Assembly (NCBI GenBank): GCA_047638815.1
Contig: JBLIMR010000038.1
Span: 1 to 26,672, forward strand
DNA length: 26,672 nucleotides
Reading direction: 5' to 3'
Source of the DNA: JAJRRH01 sp047638815
GTDB taxonomy: Bacteria; Bacteroidota; Bacteroidia; Flavobacteriales_D; JABDKJ01
Below the pieces are notes generated by a model. The model did not search any database. It had not been told where the DNA came from and was given only the letters and a program-made list of their open reading frames with translations. The position numbers and the translations under genes are program-made. Below are positions 8,430 to 17,113 of the stretch, in pieces. Position 1 is the stretch's first letter; each line of letters begins with the position of its first letter.

Positions 8430-8452
8430 GTACTAGTATTTATAAAATTCTT

Positions 8453-8492
8453 AATAAGCACGGCTCCAAACGAGTCGTGCTTATTTTTTTTT
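8453..8492 (+). terminator. Intrinsic terminator of the protease gene
   Basis: AATAAGCACGGCTC (8453-8466) pairs with GAGTCGTGCTTATT (8472-8485) with one G-T pair and a five-base loop, followed by an uninterrupted T run to about 8492. It begins 24 bases after the protease stop codon. Confidence 0.88.
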
Positions 8493-8756
8493 CAATATTT
8501 TTCTATGGCCTAAAAATGATTTAAACGCAACTATTAAACCATTGATAAAAATAGTTGTTGGCGAGTTAAGAATTCCAAGGTGAAATTCTAGATTGATTTT
8601 CGATTTGCAAAAAATCATTAAACCTATAGATCATTTACTGTAGTTAATCCTGAATCTGTGAACCAGTGGGCAATCATTCTTTAATTAATTGTCTTTCAAT
8701 ATCCAATTCAGCATATTAACATCAACCACATTTAATCGACCTTTAATTTAAAATGT

Positions 8757-8764
8757 TATATTTG
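8757..8764 (+). promoter_or_regulatory. Candidate -7 promoter element for the TonB-dependent receptor
   Basis: TATATTTG fits TAnnTTTG exactly. The -33 region about 20 bases upstream is only TTTA-like. Transcription would start near 8771, giving a leader of about 125 bases that contains the hairpin at 8829-8851. Confidence 0.4.
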
Positions 8765-8828
8765 GAATAACTAATCACTAAGGTCATTCTTTTCTTAACC
8801 ATACATTCCTTGAAATTAGTTACTTATA

Positions 8829-8851
8829 GGAGGATTAATAAATAATCCTCC
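8829..8851 (+). promoter_or_regulatory. Leader hairpin upstream of the TonB-dependent receptor
   Basis: GGAGGATTA (8829-8837) and TAATCCTCC (8843-8851) form a perfect 9-bp stem with a five-base loop, ending 43 bases before the receptor ATG. No T run follows, so it is not an ordinary terminator. The left arm is purine-rich and Shine-Dalgarno-like but too far from the start codon to serve as its ribosome site. It may stabilise or control the transcript; the role is unknown. Confidence 0.5.
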
Positions 8852-8894
8852 GCTAACACTAATATAACAATTAATCAAAAGTAATTTCAATTCT

Positions 8895-11864
8895 ATGAAT
8901 AAATCTATACTATTATCCAATAAAATCAGAAACCTCTTTGCTTTGAGCCTTTTTGTGCTTTTGACAGGTTTCTGTGCCAACGCCACCACTGTAACGGGAA
9001 TTGTTACAGGAGACGGTGTAGCTCTTCCGGGTGCAACAGTTTCAGTAAAAGGAAACACTACTCTTGGAACAACAACTGACATGAATGGTAAGTTCTCTTT
9101 AGACGTAGATTTACCTGCTATTCTGATCGCCAAGTTCGTAGGCTTTGAATCTCAAGAAATTGCAGTTACTGAAGAAAATAAGAGTAACCTTAATTTTATT
9201 CTAAAGTCGGGAACTTTTATTGATGAAGTTATTGTTCTGGGAACACGATCATCAAATAGAACCAACTTAGATTCTCCAGTACCGGTGGATGTAATCAGTA
9301 TTTCAAAATTAGCTACAACTGCTCCTCAAACAGATTTGAATCAAATGCTTCACTTTACGACTCCATCTTTTTCAAGTAATACTCAGACCATTTCCGATGG
9401 AACAGATCACATAGATCCAGCAGCATTGAGAGGGCTAGGTCCTGATCAAGTTTTGGTTTTAATCAATGGCAAAAGAAGACATAACACTTCACTTGTAAAT
9501 GTAAATGGAACTTTCGGTCGTGGAAGTGTTGGAACAGACTTGAACGCCATACCGGCAACGGCTATTGACAAAATAGAAGTACTAAGGGACGGTGCAGCTG
9601 CCCAGTATGGATCGGACGCCATCGCAGGGGTTATTAATCTTAGACTTAAAGAGGATGTAAATAAGTTGGGCTTGAACTTAACAACTGGTGCAAATTTCTC
9701 CAGTGAAATAGGTCCTTTTGAAGGGGAAACTAAAAGCTCTGATGGAGAAGTTGTAAATCTAGGTGCTAATTATGGTATCCCAGTAAGTGATAAGGGTGGT
9801 TTTATAAACTTAACAGGAGAATTAAACTTTAGAGGTGCAACCAACAGAATGCAAGAATTCTCGGGAGCTATTTTCAATGAAATGAATGGCGTTGAAAGAT
9901 TGGCCGCTGCAGATGGCTTGGATGTAACTCAATTGACGATTGCACAAGTACAACAATATGCTGCTCAGGTAGACTATATTAGTCAAGGTGATCTTGATGG
10001 TCTGAATGATCCTGGCACCACAATTGACTCTATAGGAAACTATCTATCAGATGATGCAACTGACGCTGAACTTGCTGCTCGTGGACAAGAAAGAAGTGAT
10101 TATAACATGAGAGTTGGACAATCACAAATTAGAGGTGGTAAGTTTTTTGCTAACTTATCTATCCCACTATCTGAAAATTCTGAAGTGTACGGATTTGGAG
10201 GAACCAGTTATAGAAGAGGTGAGTCTGGTTGTTTCTACAGGCTCCCGGGACAAAATAGAACAACAACTTCTATTTATCCAAATGGTACCGTTCCCAGAAT
10301 AAATTCTAATATTATCGACAGATCTTTTGGTGGTGGTATTACTAGTATGATTGGTGAATGGAATACTGACTTCAGTGTAGTATCTGGCTTCAATAGTTTT
10401 TTATACAACATGACCAATACCCATAATGCTACCTTGGGAACTTCTTCTCCAACGGCTTTTGATGCGGGTGGTCATACTTTCAACCAGACAACTTCGAATT
10501 TCGACTTGGCAAGAGGCATTGATAATGTAGGTTCACTGAAAGGTATAAACCTTGCTTTTGGTGCAGAATATCGTCAGGAAAATTATGTGATTATTGCTGG
10601 CAGTGAACAATCTTATGGAAATTACGATGTAAATGGTAATCTGGTAACTCCAACAACTGAAGACCAATTCTTGTCTACTGATCTTTTAGGACGTGCGAGA
10701 CCTGCAGGTGCGCAATGCTTTGCTGGATTCCTTCCAACAAATGCTGTAGATGCCAACAGATCAAATATTGGAACGTATTTCGACATTGAAACCGATTTTA
10801 GTGACGCTTTCCTAGTAGCTGCAGCATTAAGATTTGAGAACTATTCTGATTTTGGTTCAACATTCAATTATAAGGTTAGTTCTCGATATAAGTTAAGCAA
10901 TAACATAGCTGTAAGAGGAGCATATAGCACTGGTTTCCGTGCACCTTCTTTACATCAAATTCATTTTAGTAGAACATCTACAATATTTTCACTAATCAAT
11001 GGCGTATCAATTCCTCAAGAAGTTGGAATTTTCGCGAATACTTCTAGAGCTGCACAATTATTGGGAATACCAGAATTGAAGGAAGAAATTTCTCAAAATA
11101 TGAGTATTGGATTTACTGCCAAAATTCCTAATGCTAAAATGAAAATTACCGTGGATGCTTATCAGGTAAACATTCAGGATAGAGTTATTCTCACGGGTCA
11201 ATTTGCGCCTGGTGATAATGTAGAATTACAAGGATTATTTGATCAAGCGGGAGCTACAGCAGCTGCATTTTTTGCAAATGCTATTGATACAAAATCGCAA
11301 GGTTTGGACTTTGTAGTTTCTCACAGAACAAGTTTAGGTAAAGGGACATTGACAAATGACTTTGCAGGTACCTTTACTAAAACCATTTGGGACCAAGATG
11401 CTGGCATCAATGCCTCGCCATTATTAGAAGAAGCAGGCTTGGTAGGCACTTATTTCGACCAAACAAGTAGACTTTACCTTGAACAGGCAGTTCCCAGAGT
11501 AAAGGTTTCATTGGGTAATACTTTGACGTTGGGTAAAACTACCATCTACCTAAGAAATACTTATTTCGGAGAAACTACCGAGGCTACAGGAGAGGCGATT
11601 TTTGATGAAGATTTGAATCTAATGGATGGAGCAACTATTGATCCTTACAATGCTGGAAAAGTTTTAACTGATTTGAGCTTTGGCCATGAGGTTAGTGAAG
11701 GACTTAGCATTACAGTTGGAGCCAACAATCTTCTAGATGTGTATCCAGACGAAGCCGATCCGGCATTTCAGTCTAGTGGTAGATTTGTTTATTCTAGAAG
11801 ATCTCCTCAATTTAGTTTTGGGGGAAGACATCTGTTTGCAAGATTGTCTTTGAGTATTAAATAA
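8895..11864 (+). CDS. TonB-dependent outer-membrane receptor with carboxypeptidase-regulatory-like N-terminal domain
   Basis: 989 residues. A signal peptide ends near ANA (residue 30). A carboxypeptidase-D-regulatory-like domain follows (about 31-104, TVTGIVTGDGVALPGATVSV). A TonB-box-like DEVIVLGTR lies at about 110-118, and the plug domain at about 120-250 has LRGLGPDQVLVLINGKRR and DGAAAQYGSDAIAGVINL. A long beta barrel ends in ARLSLSIK, with motifs such as YSTGFRAPSLHQIHF. Two cysteine-bearing loop segments (SGCFYRLPGQ and AGAQCFAG) may pair. It imports a bulky ligand across the outer membrane using TonB energy. No SusD-like partner or siderophore gene is adjacent, so the substrate cannot be named. 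It appears monocistronic: own promoter-like region and leader upstream, strong terminator downstream. Confidence 0.93.
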   Translation: MNKSILLSNKIRNLFALSLFVLLTGFCANATTVTGIVTGDGVALPGATVSVKGNTTLGTTTDMNGKFSLDVDLPAILIAKFVGFESQEIAVTEENKSNLNFILKSGTFIDEVIVLGTRSSNRTNLDSPVPVDVISISKLATTAPQTDLNQMLHFTTPSFSSNTQTISDGTDHIDPAALRGLGPDQVLVLINGKRRHNTSLVNVNGTFGRGSVGTDLNAIPATAIDKIEVLRDGAAAQYGSDAIAGVINLRLKEDVNKLGLNLTTGANFSSEIGPFEGETKSSDGEVVNLGANYGIPVSDKGGFINLTGELNFRGATNRMQEFSGAIFNEMNGVERLAAADGLDVTQLTIAQVQQYAAQVDYISQGDLDGLNDPGTTIDSIGNYLSDDATDAELAARGQERSDYNMRVGQSQIRGGKFFANLSIPLSENSEVYGFGGTSYRRGESGCFYRLPGQNRTTTSIYPNGTVPRINSNIIDRSFGGGITSMIGEWNTDFSVVSGFNSFLYNMTNTHNATLGTSSPTAFDAGGHTFNQTTSNFDLARGIDNVGSLKGINLAFGAEYRQENYVIIAGSEQSYGNYDVNGNLVTPTTEDQFLSTDLLGRARPAGAQCFAGFLPTNAVDANRSNIGTYFDIETDFSDAFLVAAALRFENYSDFGSTFNYKVSSRYKLSNNIAVRGAYSTGFRAPSLHQIHFSRTSTIFSLINGVSIPQEVGIFANTSRAAQLLGIPELKEEISQNMSIGFTAKIPNAKMKITVDAYQVNIQDRVILTGQFAPGDNVELQGLFDQAGATAAAFFANAIDTKSQGLDFVVSHRTSLGKGTLTNDFAGTFTKTIWDQDAGINASPLLEEAGLVGTYFDQTSRLYLEQAVPRVKVSLGNTLTLGKTTIYLRNTYFGETTEATGEAIFDEDLNLMDGATIDPYNAGKVLTDLSFGHEVSEGLSITVGANNLLDVYPDEADPAFQSSGRFVYSRRSPQFSFGGRHLFARLSLSIK

Positions 11865-11884
11865 TAAATAATAATATTATTGAC

Positions 11885-11917
11885 AAAGGGGGATTATAAT
11901 AATGATCCCCCTTTTTT
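11885..11917. terminator. Terminator between converging receptor and aminotransferase genes
   Basis: AAAGGGGGAT (11885-11894) pairs perfectly with ATCCCCCTTT (11905-11914) around a ten-base loop. T residues follow on the plus strand, serving the receptor gene. The A run at 11885-11887 gives only a short T tract on the minus strand. Its right end overlaps the last two bases of the stop codon of the opposing aminotransferase gene. Confidence 0.85.
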
Positions 11918-13148
11918 ATAAATTTTTTAGCCAATTACATAGTTTATCAATACCCTCCAATAGATGCTTGCAGTCTCGGTGAACATTGAAGTTTTTTGAT
12001 TGTCCATTGTAGTTGAAATCGACAAAAGCGAGTCTAGCTAGCAACCCTTGATTAGGCAGGCCAAATGCACCTCCAGGCAACATCATAACTCCCATGTCTT
12101 CCGCTAATCTTTTGCATAGTGTTTCTCCATCACTGATTCCATTATTCTTTAGTTGATCAGTGAAATTGCTGAAATCTGGAAACACATAGAATGCACCTTC
12201 GGGCTTATGTAATTTAACATTAGCCCTTGTTAATCGTTCATATACTTCATTGGCAATACTTGCCAAAATAGCATTCTGATTATCCAGAAAAGGTCTAATG
12301 CCATCAAAATTACGATATGCTTCAATAGCCGCTTCTTGTATTGGCGCTGAAGCACTAGAATATACTTCAGAAGCAATACCGACAAGTGTCTTCTTTATTG
12401 AAGCATCGAGACTTGCCGGCAACAAAGCGACTCCAAGTCTCCACCCACCTACTGAACACCATTTGGATAGACCAGTTGTAGTAATTGTATTTTCAGGATA
12501 CAAAGTTGCCATCGGGATATGCTCTACACCGAAGGATAACAAACTGTATATTTCATCTGAGATCACAAGCATATTGTGCTTTTTGAAAATAGCAATCAGT
12601 TCCTCTAATTCTTGTTTGGTATATGACAATCCATCCGGGTTTCCAGGATAATTCATAATGAGAATACGTTGTTGATGTTTCCCCTCCTTCAAGGCCTCAT
12701 TAAGGTTGCCTGGTGTTACTCTCCATTTTTCATCAAAAGATGACTTTATCCGTATTGAGTTTAGCCCAGCGATCTCTACCTGCGGACCATATGATACCCA
12801 CGATGGTTGAGGAATAAATACATCAGCATTTTTAAAGCAGGACAATAGACAAAAAAGTAAAACTTTTGATCCCGGAGCGATGAGAATATCTTCTGGAATA
12901 TAATTAATTTCGTAAACGTCTCCATAAAAATCACAGATCTTCTTTCTTAACTCCAATAATCCCTGAATGTTAGTATATGACGTTTTATGAACATTATTTC
13001 TTAGCGCTTCAAAAATAGACTCTGGGGGAGAAAATGGAGATTGTCCAAATCCAAATTTATAAACCACCTTCCCTCCTTCTGCTGCTTTCAATGCCAATTG
13101 ATTAATCGCTAACGTAGGTGATGTTGCTATTTTCTTTAAATTATCCAT
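11916..13148 (-). CDS. Class I/II PLP-dependent aminotransferase
   Basis: 410 residues with the aspartate-aminotransferase fold pattern. APGSKVLLF (91-99) is the phosphate-binding segment and NYPGNPDG (166-173) holds the conserved Asn. VISDEIYSLLSF (195-206) gives the Asp and Tyr that contact the PLP ring. TTGLSKWCSVGGWRLG (224-239) carries the Schiff-base Lys229 and Arg237, and a late Arg in LLARLAFVDF is suited to bind the substrate carboxylate. It transfers amino groups between amino acids and 2-oxo acids in the cytoplasm. NYPGNPDG departs from the commoner NPNNPTG, so the amino-acid specificity is open. It is last in a run of five minus-strand genes, 117 bases after the kinase-like gene. 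Length is normal for the family. Confidence 0.9.
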   Translation of the reverse strand: MDNLKKIATSPTLAINQLALKAAEGGKVVYKFGFGQSPFSPPESIFEALRNNVHKTSYTNIQGLLELRKKICDFYGDVYEINYIPEDILIAPGSKVLLFCLLSCFKNADVFIPQPSWVSYGPQVEIAGLNSIRIKSSFDEKWRVTPGNLNEALKEGKHQQRILIMNYPGNPDGLSYTKQELEELIAIFKKHNMLVISDEIYSLLSFGVEHIPMATLYPENTITTTGLSKWCSVGGWRLGVALLPASLDASIKKTLVGIASEVYSSASAPIQEAAIEAYRNFDGIRPFLDNQNAILASIANEVYERLTRANVKLHKPEGAFYVFPDFSNFTDQLKNNGISDGETLCKRLAEDMGVMMLPGGAFGLPNQGLLARLAFVDFNYNGQSKNFNVHRDCKHLLEGIDKLCNWLKNL

Positions 13149-13265
13149 TTCGCTATAATAAGTTTGATTAGAATATATAGTCAGTTAAAAATAATGATCA
13201 TTTCTAAATAAAAATATGTCAGCAATAGGTCACTTATGGTTGAAATTATCATCTCACGATTATCT

Positions 13266-14318
13266 TTAAGTCTCAATATTCATTTTTAATCTTGTATTGA
13301 GATGTTTCAAAAGGATGTCGCTCATTCTTTTGGCATCACGAAAAGAATCGTCCTTATGAAATTCGGCTAAATCACTGCCTAACCTCTCAACTTTCTCTTG
13401 TAAGCTTAAAACTTCTTTTTGCATACAAATCAACAATTCCTTTAGCTGTGACTCGGAAACAGAAATTCTTCTACGAATAAGTGATCTCTCTTCGTTTTGA
13501 TATTGTAAAATACTCTCTCTTGTCAATAACTCAGAAACCATTTTGACAAAAGGTCTATTTTCCTTAAAAAACTGAGGCGTGTAAATATTTAATTTACCTT
13601 CGAAATTTTGTTGATCGAAATCGATAGCTCTCACTCGATATTGCATTTGGTCAAAATCAGGCGTCATATCAATAATGAAGTTGTAAGATCTCATATCACC
13701 AAGAAGTCGAACCAAACATCTCTCATTGAATTTCACAAATTCTTTTGCCAACCTCACCCAATTATGCTTCTTATCTTTTAAATTTTCCTTTAGAAATTGA
13801 TCGCCAGGGATTCCAATAATATGCTCTTCGACCAATGTAGATTCATTAACTAGATAGTTAACTTTATTCGGTGATATCAATTGTTCAAGTTCCAATCCAT
13901 AAATCCGAGAAGAATCGGCTTGTTTAATATAGTAGTAATCGTAATTATCATTTATCAGATTTTTAACCTGAATTCTAAAGGGTTTCGAATTCCCAAAAAG
14001 ACAATAGTCTATCCTATCTATTTTCAAATGATCCATAGCAGAATGATCAAGGTCTCCAGTTAACCGGAGATAAATCTCTAGCAAAGCCTTTTGAATTTCC
14101 TCCTGTTCTTCAGGAGCATACATGCTTAAGCGCCAGAAAGTATCATTATCATCTTTATCATAAACGGGGAATGAATCCTGAAATCGCAGTAGACTTTCGT
14201 AAGTTATTTCTAACTCAGTGTATCTCAAATATTTTTTAAGATAATTCGTTAACTCAGGCCCAATTCGGTAGGAAGGTTTCTTTGTACTTATTTCGTTATC
14301 CTCTTTATCTCTCTTCAT
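13266..14318 (-). CDS. Uncharacterised protein with divergent kinase-fold motifs and C-terminal coiled coil
   Basis: 350 residues, no signal peptide or membrane segment. I do not recognise an assigned function. Seen in order: YYYIKQADSSRIYGLELEQL (128-147), which resembles the beta-3 Lys strand and following helix of kinases; LVEEHIIGIPGDQFL (162-176), like a hinge; LGDMRSYNFII (206-216), like the catalytic loop (H)GDxRxxNF of aminoglycoside/HipA-type phosphotransferases; and VRAIDFDQQ (229-237), placed like the metal-binding DFD/DFG. The expected catalytic Asp would be D208 and the metal ligands N213 and D233. The last ~70 residues are helical and charged, probably a coiled coil. A kinase or phosphotransferase role is inference from these motifs. 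Substrate is unknown and the neighbours give no clear clue. Confidence 0.7.
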   Translation of the reverse strand: MKRDKEDNEISTKKPSYRIGPELTNYLKKYLRYTELEITYESLLRFQDSFPVYDKDDNDTFWRLSMYAPEEQEEIQKALLEIYLRLTGDLDHSAMDHLKIDRIDYCLFGNSKPFRIQVKNLINDNYDYYYIKQADSSRIYGLELEQLISPNKVNYLVNESTLVEEHIIGIPGDQFLKENLKDKKHNWVRLAKEFVKFNERCLVRLLGDMRSYNFIIDMTPDFDQMQYRVRAIDFDQQNFEGKLNIYTPQFFKENRPFVKMVSELLTRESILQYQNEERSLIRRRISVSESQLKELLICMQKEVLSLQEKVERLGSDLAEFHKDDSFRDAKRMSDILLKHLNTRLKMNIET

Positions 14319-14417
14319 ATTCTAGTTAATTTATTTTGCTGGCAGTCTTTTGCTATTTGACTAATGAATTGCAAATTCTTCAAAACAGATACTTAATTAA
14401 GTGGCTTATTAAAATAA

Positions 14418-15173
14418 CTAGCCTAATTCCCGTAATTTAGCTTTGGCTGCCTCATACCCTATTTCAAACATTAAATCCGCTTGAGACGAACCAAATAAAC
14501 CGAATTCACTTAATTTACTTGGATTTACGACAACTTTGCATTTATCAAATTGCTTTAAAGAGTAGTCATGCATCATTAGGTTTATTGCTCTATTCGCCAC
14601 CTCATAAGAGTGCTTAAACTCTTTAGGCTCCATTGCCTTTAAATGACAGACATACACGCCATATATTTCGTCACAAATCTCGTCAATAGGCTCCACAGGG
14701 AAATTATTTATTATACCTCCATCCGAATACAAAGCACCATTAAAGTCAACCGGTGTAAAAACCCCTGGAACTGCTGACGAGGATAAAATTGCCGGAATCA
14801 GTTCCCCAGATGTAAAAACTTTTCCAGTTCCAGCACAAATATCCGCTGCTGTAATATGCAAGTCTTTAGACAAAGCATTAAAATCATTATCCGGAAAATA
14901 TTTTTTTAGAAACTTTTCGAAGGCAATCGTATTCACAAAGCCTGCTTTTCTGGTTGCAAAATATGAAAAGGAAAACAGTTTTATTTTCTTGAACATTGCA
15001 AGAATCTCCTCTGGTGTATAGTTTGCAGCATACATTGCCCCCACTACGGCTCCTGCACTGGTGCCAGAAACAACGTCAGGAACAATTCCAAATTCCTCAA
15101 ATGCCTTGATTGCTCCTGCATGCGCAACACCCCTATGACCTCCTCCAGATAATACTAATCCTATTTTTTTCAT
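14418..15173 (-). CDS. Patatin-like phospholipase (RssA-type)
   Basis: 251 residues from the ATG at 15173; the frame extends nine codons upstream, but this start places KKIGLVLSGGGHRG at the very N-terminus, as usual in the family. Motifs: oxyanion-hole glycines SGGGHRG (9-15), nucleophile elbow SGTSAG with Ser39, and the dyad aspartate in YSDGGIINNFP (Asp151). These Ser-Asp hydrolases cleave acyl esters of phospholipids. No signal peptide or beta-barrel domain is present, so it is probably a cytoplasmic or membrane-associated short form rather than the PlpD type. It lies 97 bases after the DHFR-family gene and 99 bases before the kinase-like gene. Confidence 0.9.
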   Translation of the reverse strand: MKKIGLVLSGGGHRGVAHAGAIKAFEEFGIVPDVVSGTSAGAVVGAMYAANYTPEEILAMFKKIKLFSFSYFATRKAGFVNTIAFEKFLKKYFPDNDFNALSKDLHITAADICAGTGKVFTSGELIPAILSSSAVPGVFTPVDFNGALYSDGGIINNFPVEPIDEICDEIYGVYVCHLKAMEPKEFKHSYEVANRAINLMMHDYSLKQFDKCKVVVNPSKLSEFGLFGSSQADLMFEIGYEAAKAKLRELG

Positions 15174-15270
15174 GTCAAGGATAAAAGTAAATAAGATCAA
15201 GGAATAAATGGCTTGATATTGAAATCAAATAATTAATTAGAAGAAATAGAATCTCTCGATAAGTTCAAAC

Positions 15271-15810
15271 TTATCTCTTTCTTCTGTAATGATATTGTGA
15301 CAATTGATTCAAAAATGTTTTTGTTCCAATCAACTCAAAGCTCAGCTCATTAGGTAATTCAGAAAACAATCTAGAGCCCCCTCCAAGCAAAATTGGGAAA
15401 ATGGTAATACACATCTCGTCAATTAAATCTTCCTTTAAAAAACCCTGAATAGTAGTCCCTCCGTCAATGTATAGATTATGATATCCCCTTTGATGGATGT
15501 GTTCTAAAATTTCAGTCAAAGAACCTTTGACCAAGAACGCCTTCCCTACATGGCTTTCAGGGATCTCACTCAAGGTATTGCTTAGTACAAATACTGGTTT
15601 TTCGTAAGGCCAATCCACATCAAAACCACAGACAGTTTCAAAAGTCGTTCGCCCCATTACAAGAGCATCAATATCTTTGATAAACTCAAAACATCCCATA
15701 TCATCATTATTAGGATTTGGCAATGAGTGAAGCCAGTCAATTCCACCATTTTTATCAGCGATAAAACCGTCTAAACTAGCAGCAATGAAGACTTTGTTTC
15801 TTTTTATCAT
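15271..15810 (-). CDS. Dihydrofolate-reductase-family protein (RibD C-terminal-like reductase)
   Basis: 179 residues, the length of stand-alone YwjB/YyaP-type proteins. The N-terminus KVFIAASLDGFIADKNGGIDWL is the family's first strand and loop. ALVMGRTTFETV (49-60) and PVFVLSNT (72-79) belong to the NADPH-binding core, and LYIDGGTTIQGFL (113-125) is the conserved Gly-Gly segment. The end, ITIFPILLGGGSRLF, is also characteristic. It is expected to be a cytoplasmic NAD(P)H-dependent reductase of unknown substrate. True folate reduction is unlikely because classical FolA motifs are absent. It starts 41 bases after the nuclease stop, so these two may share a transcript. Confidence 0.88.
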   Translation of the reverse strand: MIKRNKVFIAASLDGFIADKNGGIDWLHSLPNPNNDDMGCFEFIKDIDALVMGRTTFETVCGFDVDWPYEKPVFVLSNTLSEIPESHVGKAFLVKGSLTEILEHIHQRGYHNLYIDGGTTIQGFLKEDLIDEMCITIFPILLGGGSRLFSELPNELSFELIGTKTFLNQLSQYHYRRKR

Positions 15811-15851
15811 TTTTAATGATGTAATTTCCTAAGTTGAGGCCGATGAATGAA

Positions 15852-17096
15852 TTAGGGGTTTGGACTATACTCCTCAACATACGACCCTTTCTTCACTCGC
15901 ATTGACGGATGCCCCATAAAATTATCGATAGTACCTTCAAAACAATAACACCCTCCTTTTAACGCAACAACCGGATCATAATCGAAATTTATTACACTCT
16001 CTTTAGGTATAAATACACTAAAGATTTCATTGGGATACTTCAGGTCTAACTGAAGCATTGCATTTTTTTTCTTGGAATATCGACTGCTCACCACTGTACC
16101 ACATACAATGATTTTATCTTTTTTCTTCGCATAGAATTTTGCATCCAAAGTATTAAAATGACCTTTTGGCAAGGACGGTGCATAAAGTGGCTTGACATTA
16201 CCCTCCACAAATTTTGGAAACCAATGAGCTTCTTCGAATGTGGATTCTATTTTATACTGCTTTGATAGTTCGAGTTTGTTAAAAAAATCAAAGCCGCTTA
16301 GCTCTTCAACTTCATCAATGCTTTTTGCATAATGAATCAATGGATATTCCAATAATCGATTTTCCATTACAAAAGCAATACCTTTTTCCTCCTTCAAATC
16401 CATGACAACTTTAATGAAAAAATTCGGAATCGAAACCTTATTAACTCCACGCTCAATAACTTGTAAATCGTCCTCCAATACGGGCAGTGTCACAACAAAT
16501 AATTCATTGTCAGGATGAGCATAAATGTATCCTCTCAAATGATTCTCAAGCTCACCCCATTTCTCTCTATTAAACTCAGGCAATTGAGGTGACATATTAG
16601 AGTAAAAATATGACTCAGACAATGCAGTATAAGACCAACGAAAATCAGCTGAAGGTGCTAAATGACCTCTATCATAACCAAATCCATCGTAAACTATATT
16701 ACTATCAACTTCAAAAAATTCAATAAAATAATCTTCCTTTATCGCGGTCCCAGTTTCCACTTTAGGATCTACTCTAAAGTCATTTGTCCTTGAGACACCA
16801 CCTGTCATTATATCCGGAGTAATCATGTGAGCTACCCACATCGATTGCTCATGCTCCTCAGAATAGTTAAGAGCCATAGCAGCGTGTTCAATAAATTTGT
16901 CAGACGGCAATCCGACTGACTTAATCTTTTCCATTATAACCTGAAGCTTAACAACTTCGATCGCTTCATCTATCTTGCGAACTTTTTCCTCAAGTAATTC
17001 TTTATCATCAATGAGCTCCACCAAACTATTGGAAGTCTGAGGAAAAACGTAATCACAGAAAATTGAGAAAAGAATAATAAATACCGTCCTATACAT
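15852..17096 (-). CDS. Secreted DNA/RNA non-specific endonuclease (NUC1 type) with C-terminal OB-fold-like extension
   Basis: 414 residues. The N-terminus (MYRTVFIILFSIFCDYVFPQ) is a signal peptide. A charged helical region reaches about residue 60. The nuclease domain spans about 75-290: DRGHLAPSADF holds the DRGH motif (142-145) with catalytic His145, and YSNMSPQLPEFNREKW supplies the metal-binding Asn (N167, N176) region of the beta-beta-alpha-metal fold. The last ~110 residues (about 305-410) contain KIIVCGTVVSSRYSKKKN, MLQLDLKYPNEIFSVFI and CYCFEGTIDNFMGHPSMRV, a pattern I read as an OB-fold-like nucleic-acid-binding domain. It would degrade nucleic acid outside the cytoplasm. No immunity gene is adjacent, and secretion makes one unnecessary. 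It heads the five-gene minus run and has a promoter-like octamer plus palindrome upstream. Confidence 0.85.
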   Translation of the reverse strand: MYRTVFIILFSIFCDYVFPQTSNSLVELIDDKELLEEKVRKIDEAIEVVKLQVIMEKIKSVGLPSDKFIEHAAMALNYSEEHEQSMWVAHMITPDIMTGGVSRTNDFRVDPKVETGTAIKEDYFIEFFEVDSNIVYDGFGYDRGHLAPSADFRWSYTALSESYFYSNMSPQLPEFNREKWGELENHLRGYIYAHPDNELFVVTLPVLEDDLQVIERGVNKVSIPNFFIKVVMDLKEEKGIAFVMENRLLEYPLIHYAKSIDEVEELSGFDFFNKLELSKQYKIESTFEEAHWFPKFVEGNVKPLYAPSLPKGHFNTLDAKFYAKKKDKIIVCGTVVSSRYSKKKNAMLQLDLKYPNEIFSVFIPKESVINFDYDPVVALKGGCYCFEGTIDNFMGHPSMRVKKGSYVEEYSPNP

Positions 17097-17113
17097 TATT
17101 TCTTTTTCTACCT

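Larger units (their letters stand above)
8430..8894. other. Intergenic region carrying a terminator, promoter and leader hairpin
   Basis: 465 bases between protease and receptor genes. It contains the terminator at 8453-8492, a promoter-like octamer at 8757-8764 and a hairpin at 8829-8851 (listed separately). The stretch 8500-8740 is AT-rich and I see no gene in it. Confidence 0.6.

Noticed and set aside
8816..9133. Minus-strand frame of 105 codons overlapping the receptor start
   Set aside because: It is antisense to the signal peptide and regulatory-like domain of the receptor and has no family features.
15258..15275. GATAAGTT-CA-AACTTATC hairpin as terminator of the DHFR-family gene
   Set aside because: It overlaps the stop codon, has a two-base loop and lacks a T run on the minus strand, so it is most likely incidental.
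15852..17096. Toxin-immunity or phage-defence nuclease
   Set aside because: The protein has a signal peptide, no polymorphic-toxin delivery domain and no adjacent immunity or defence gene.
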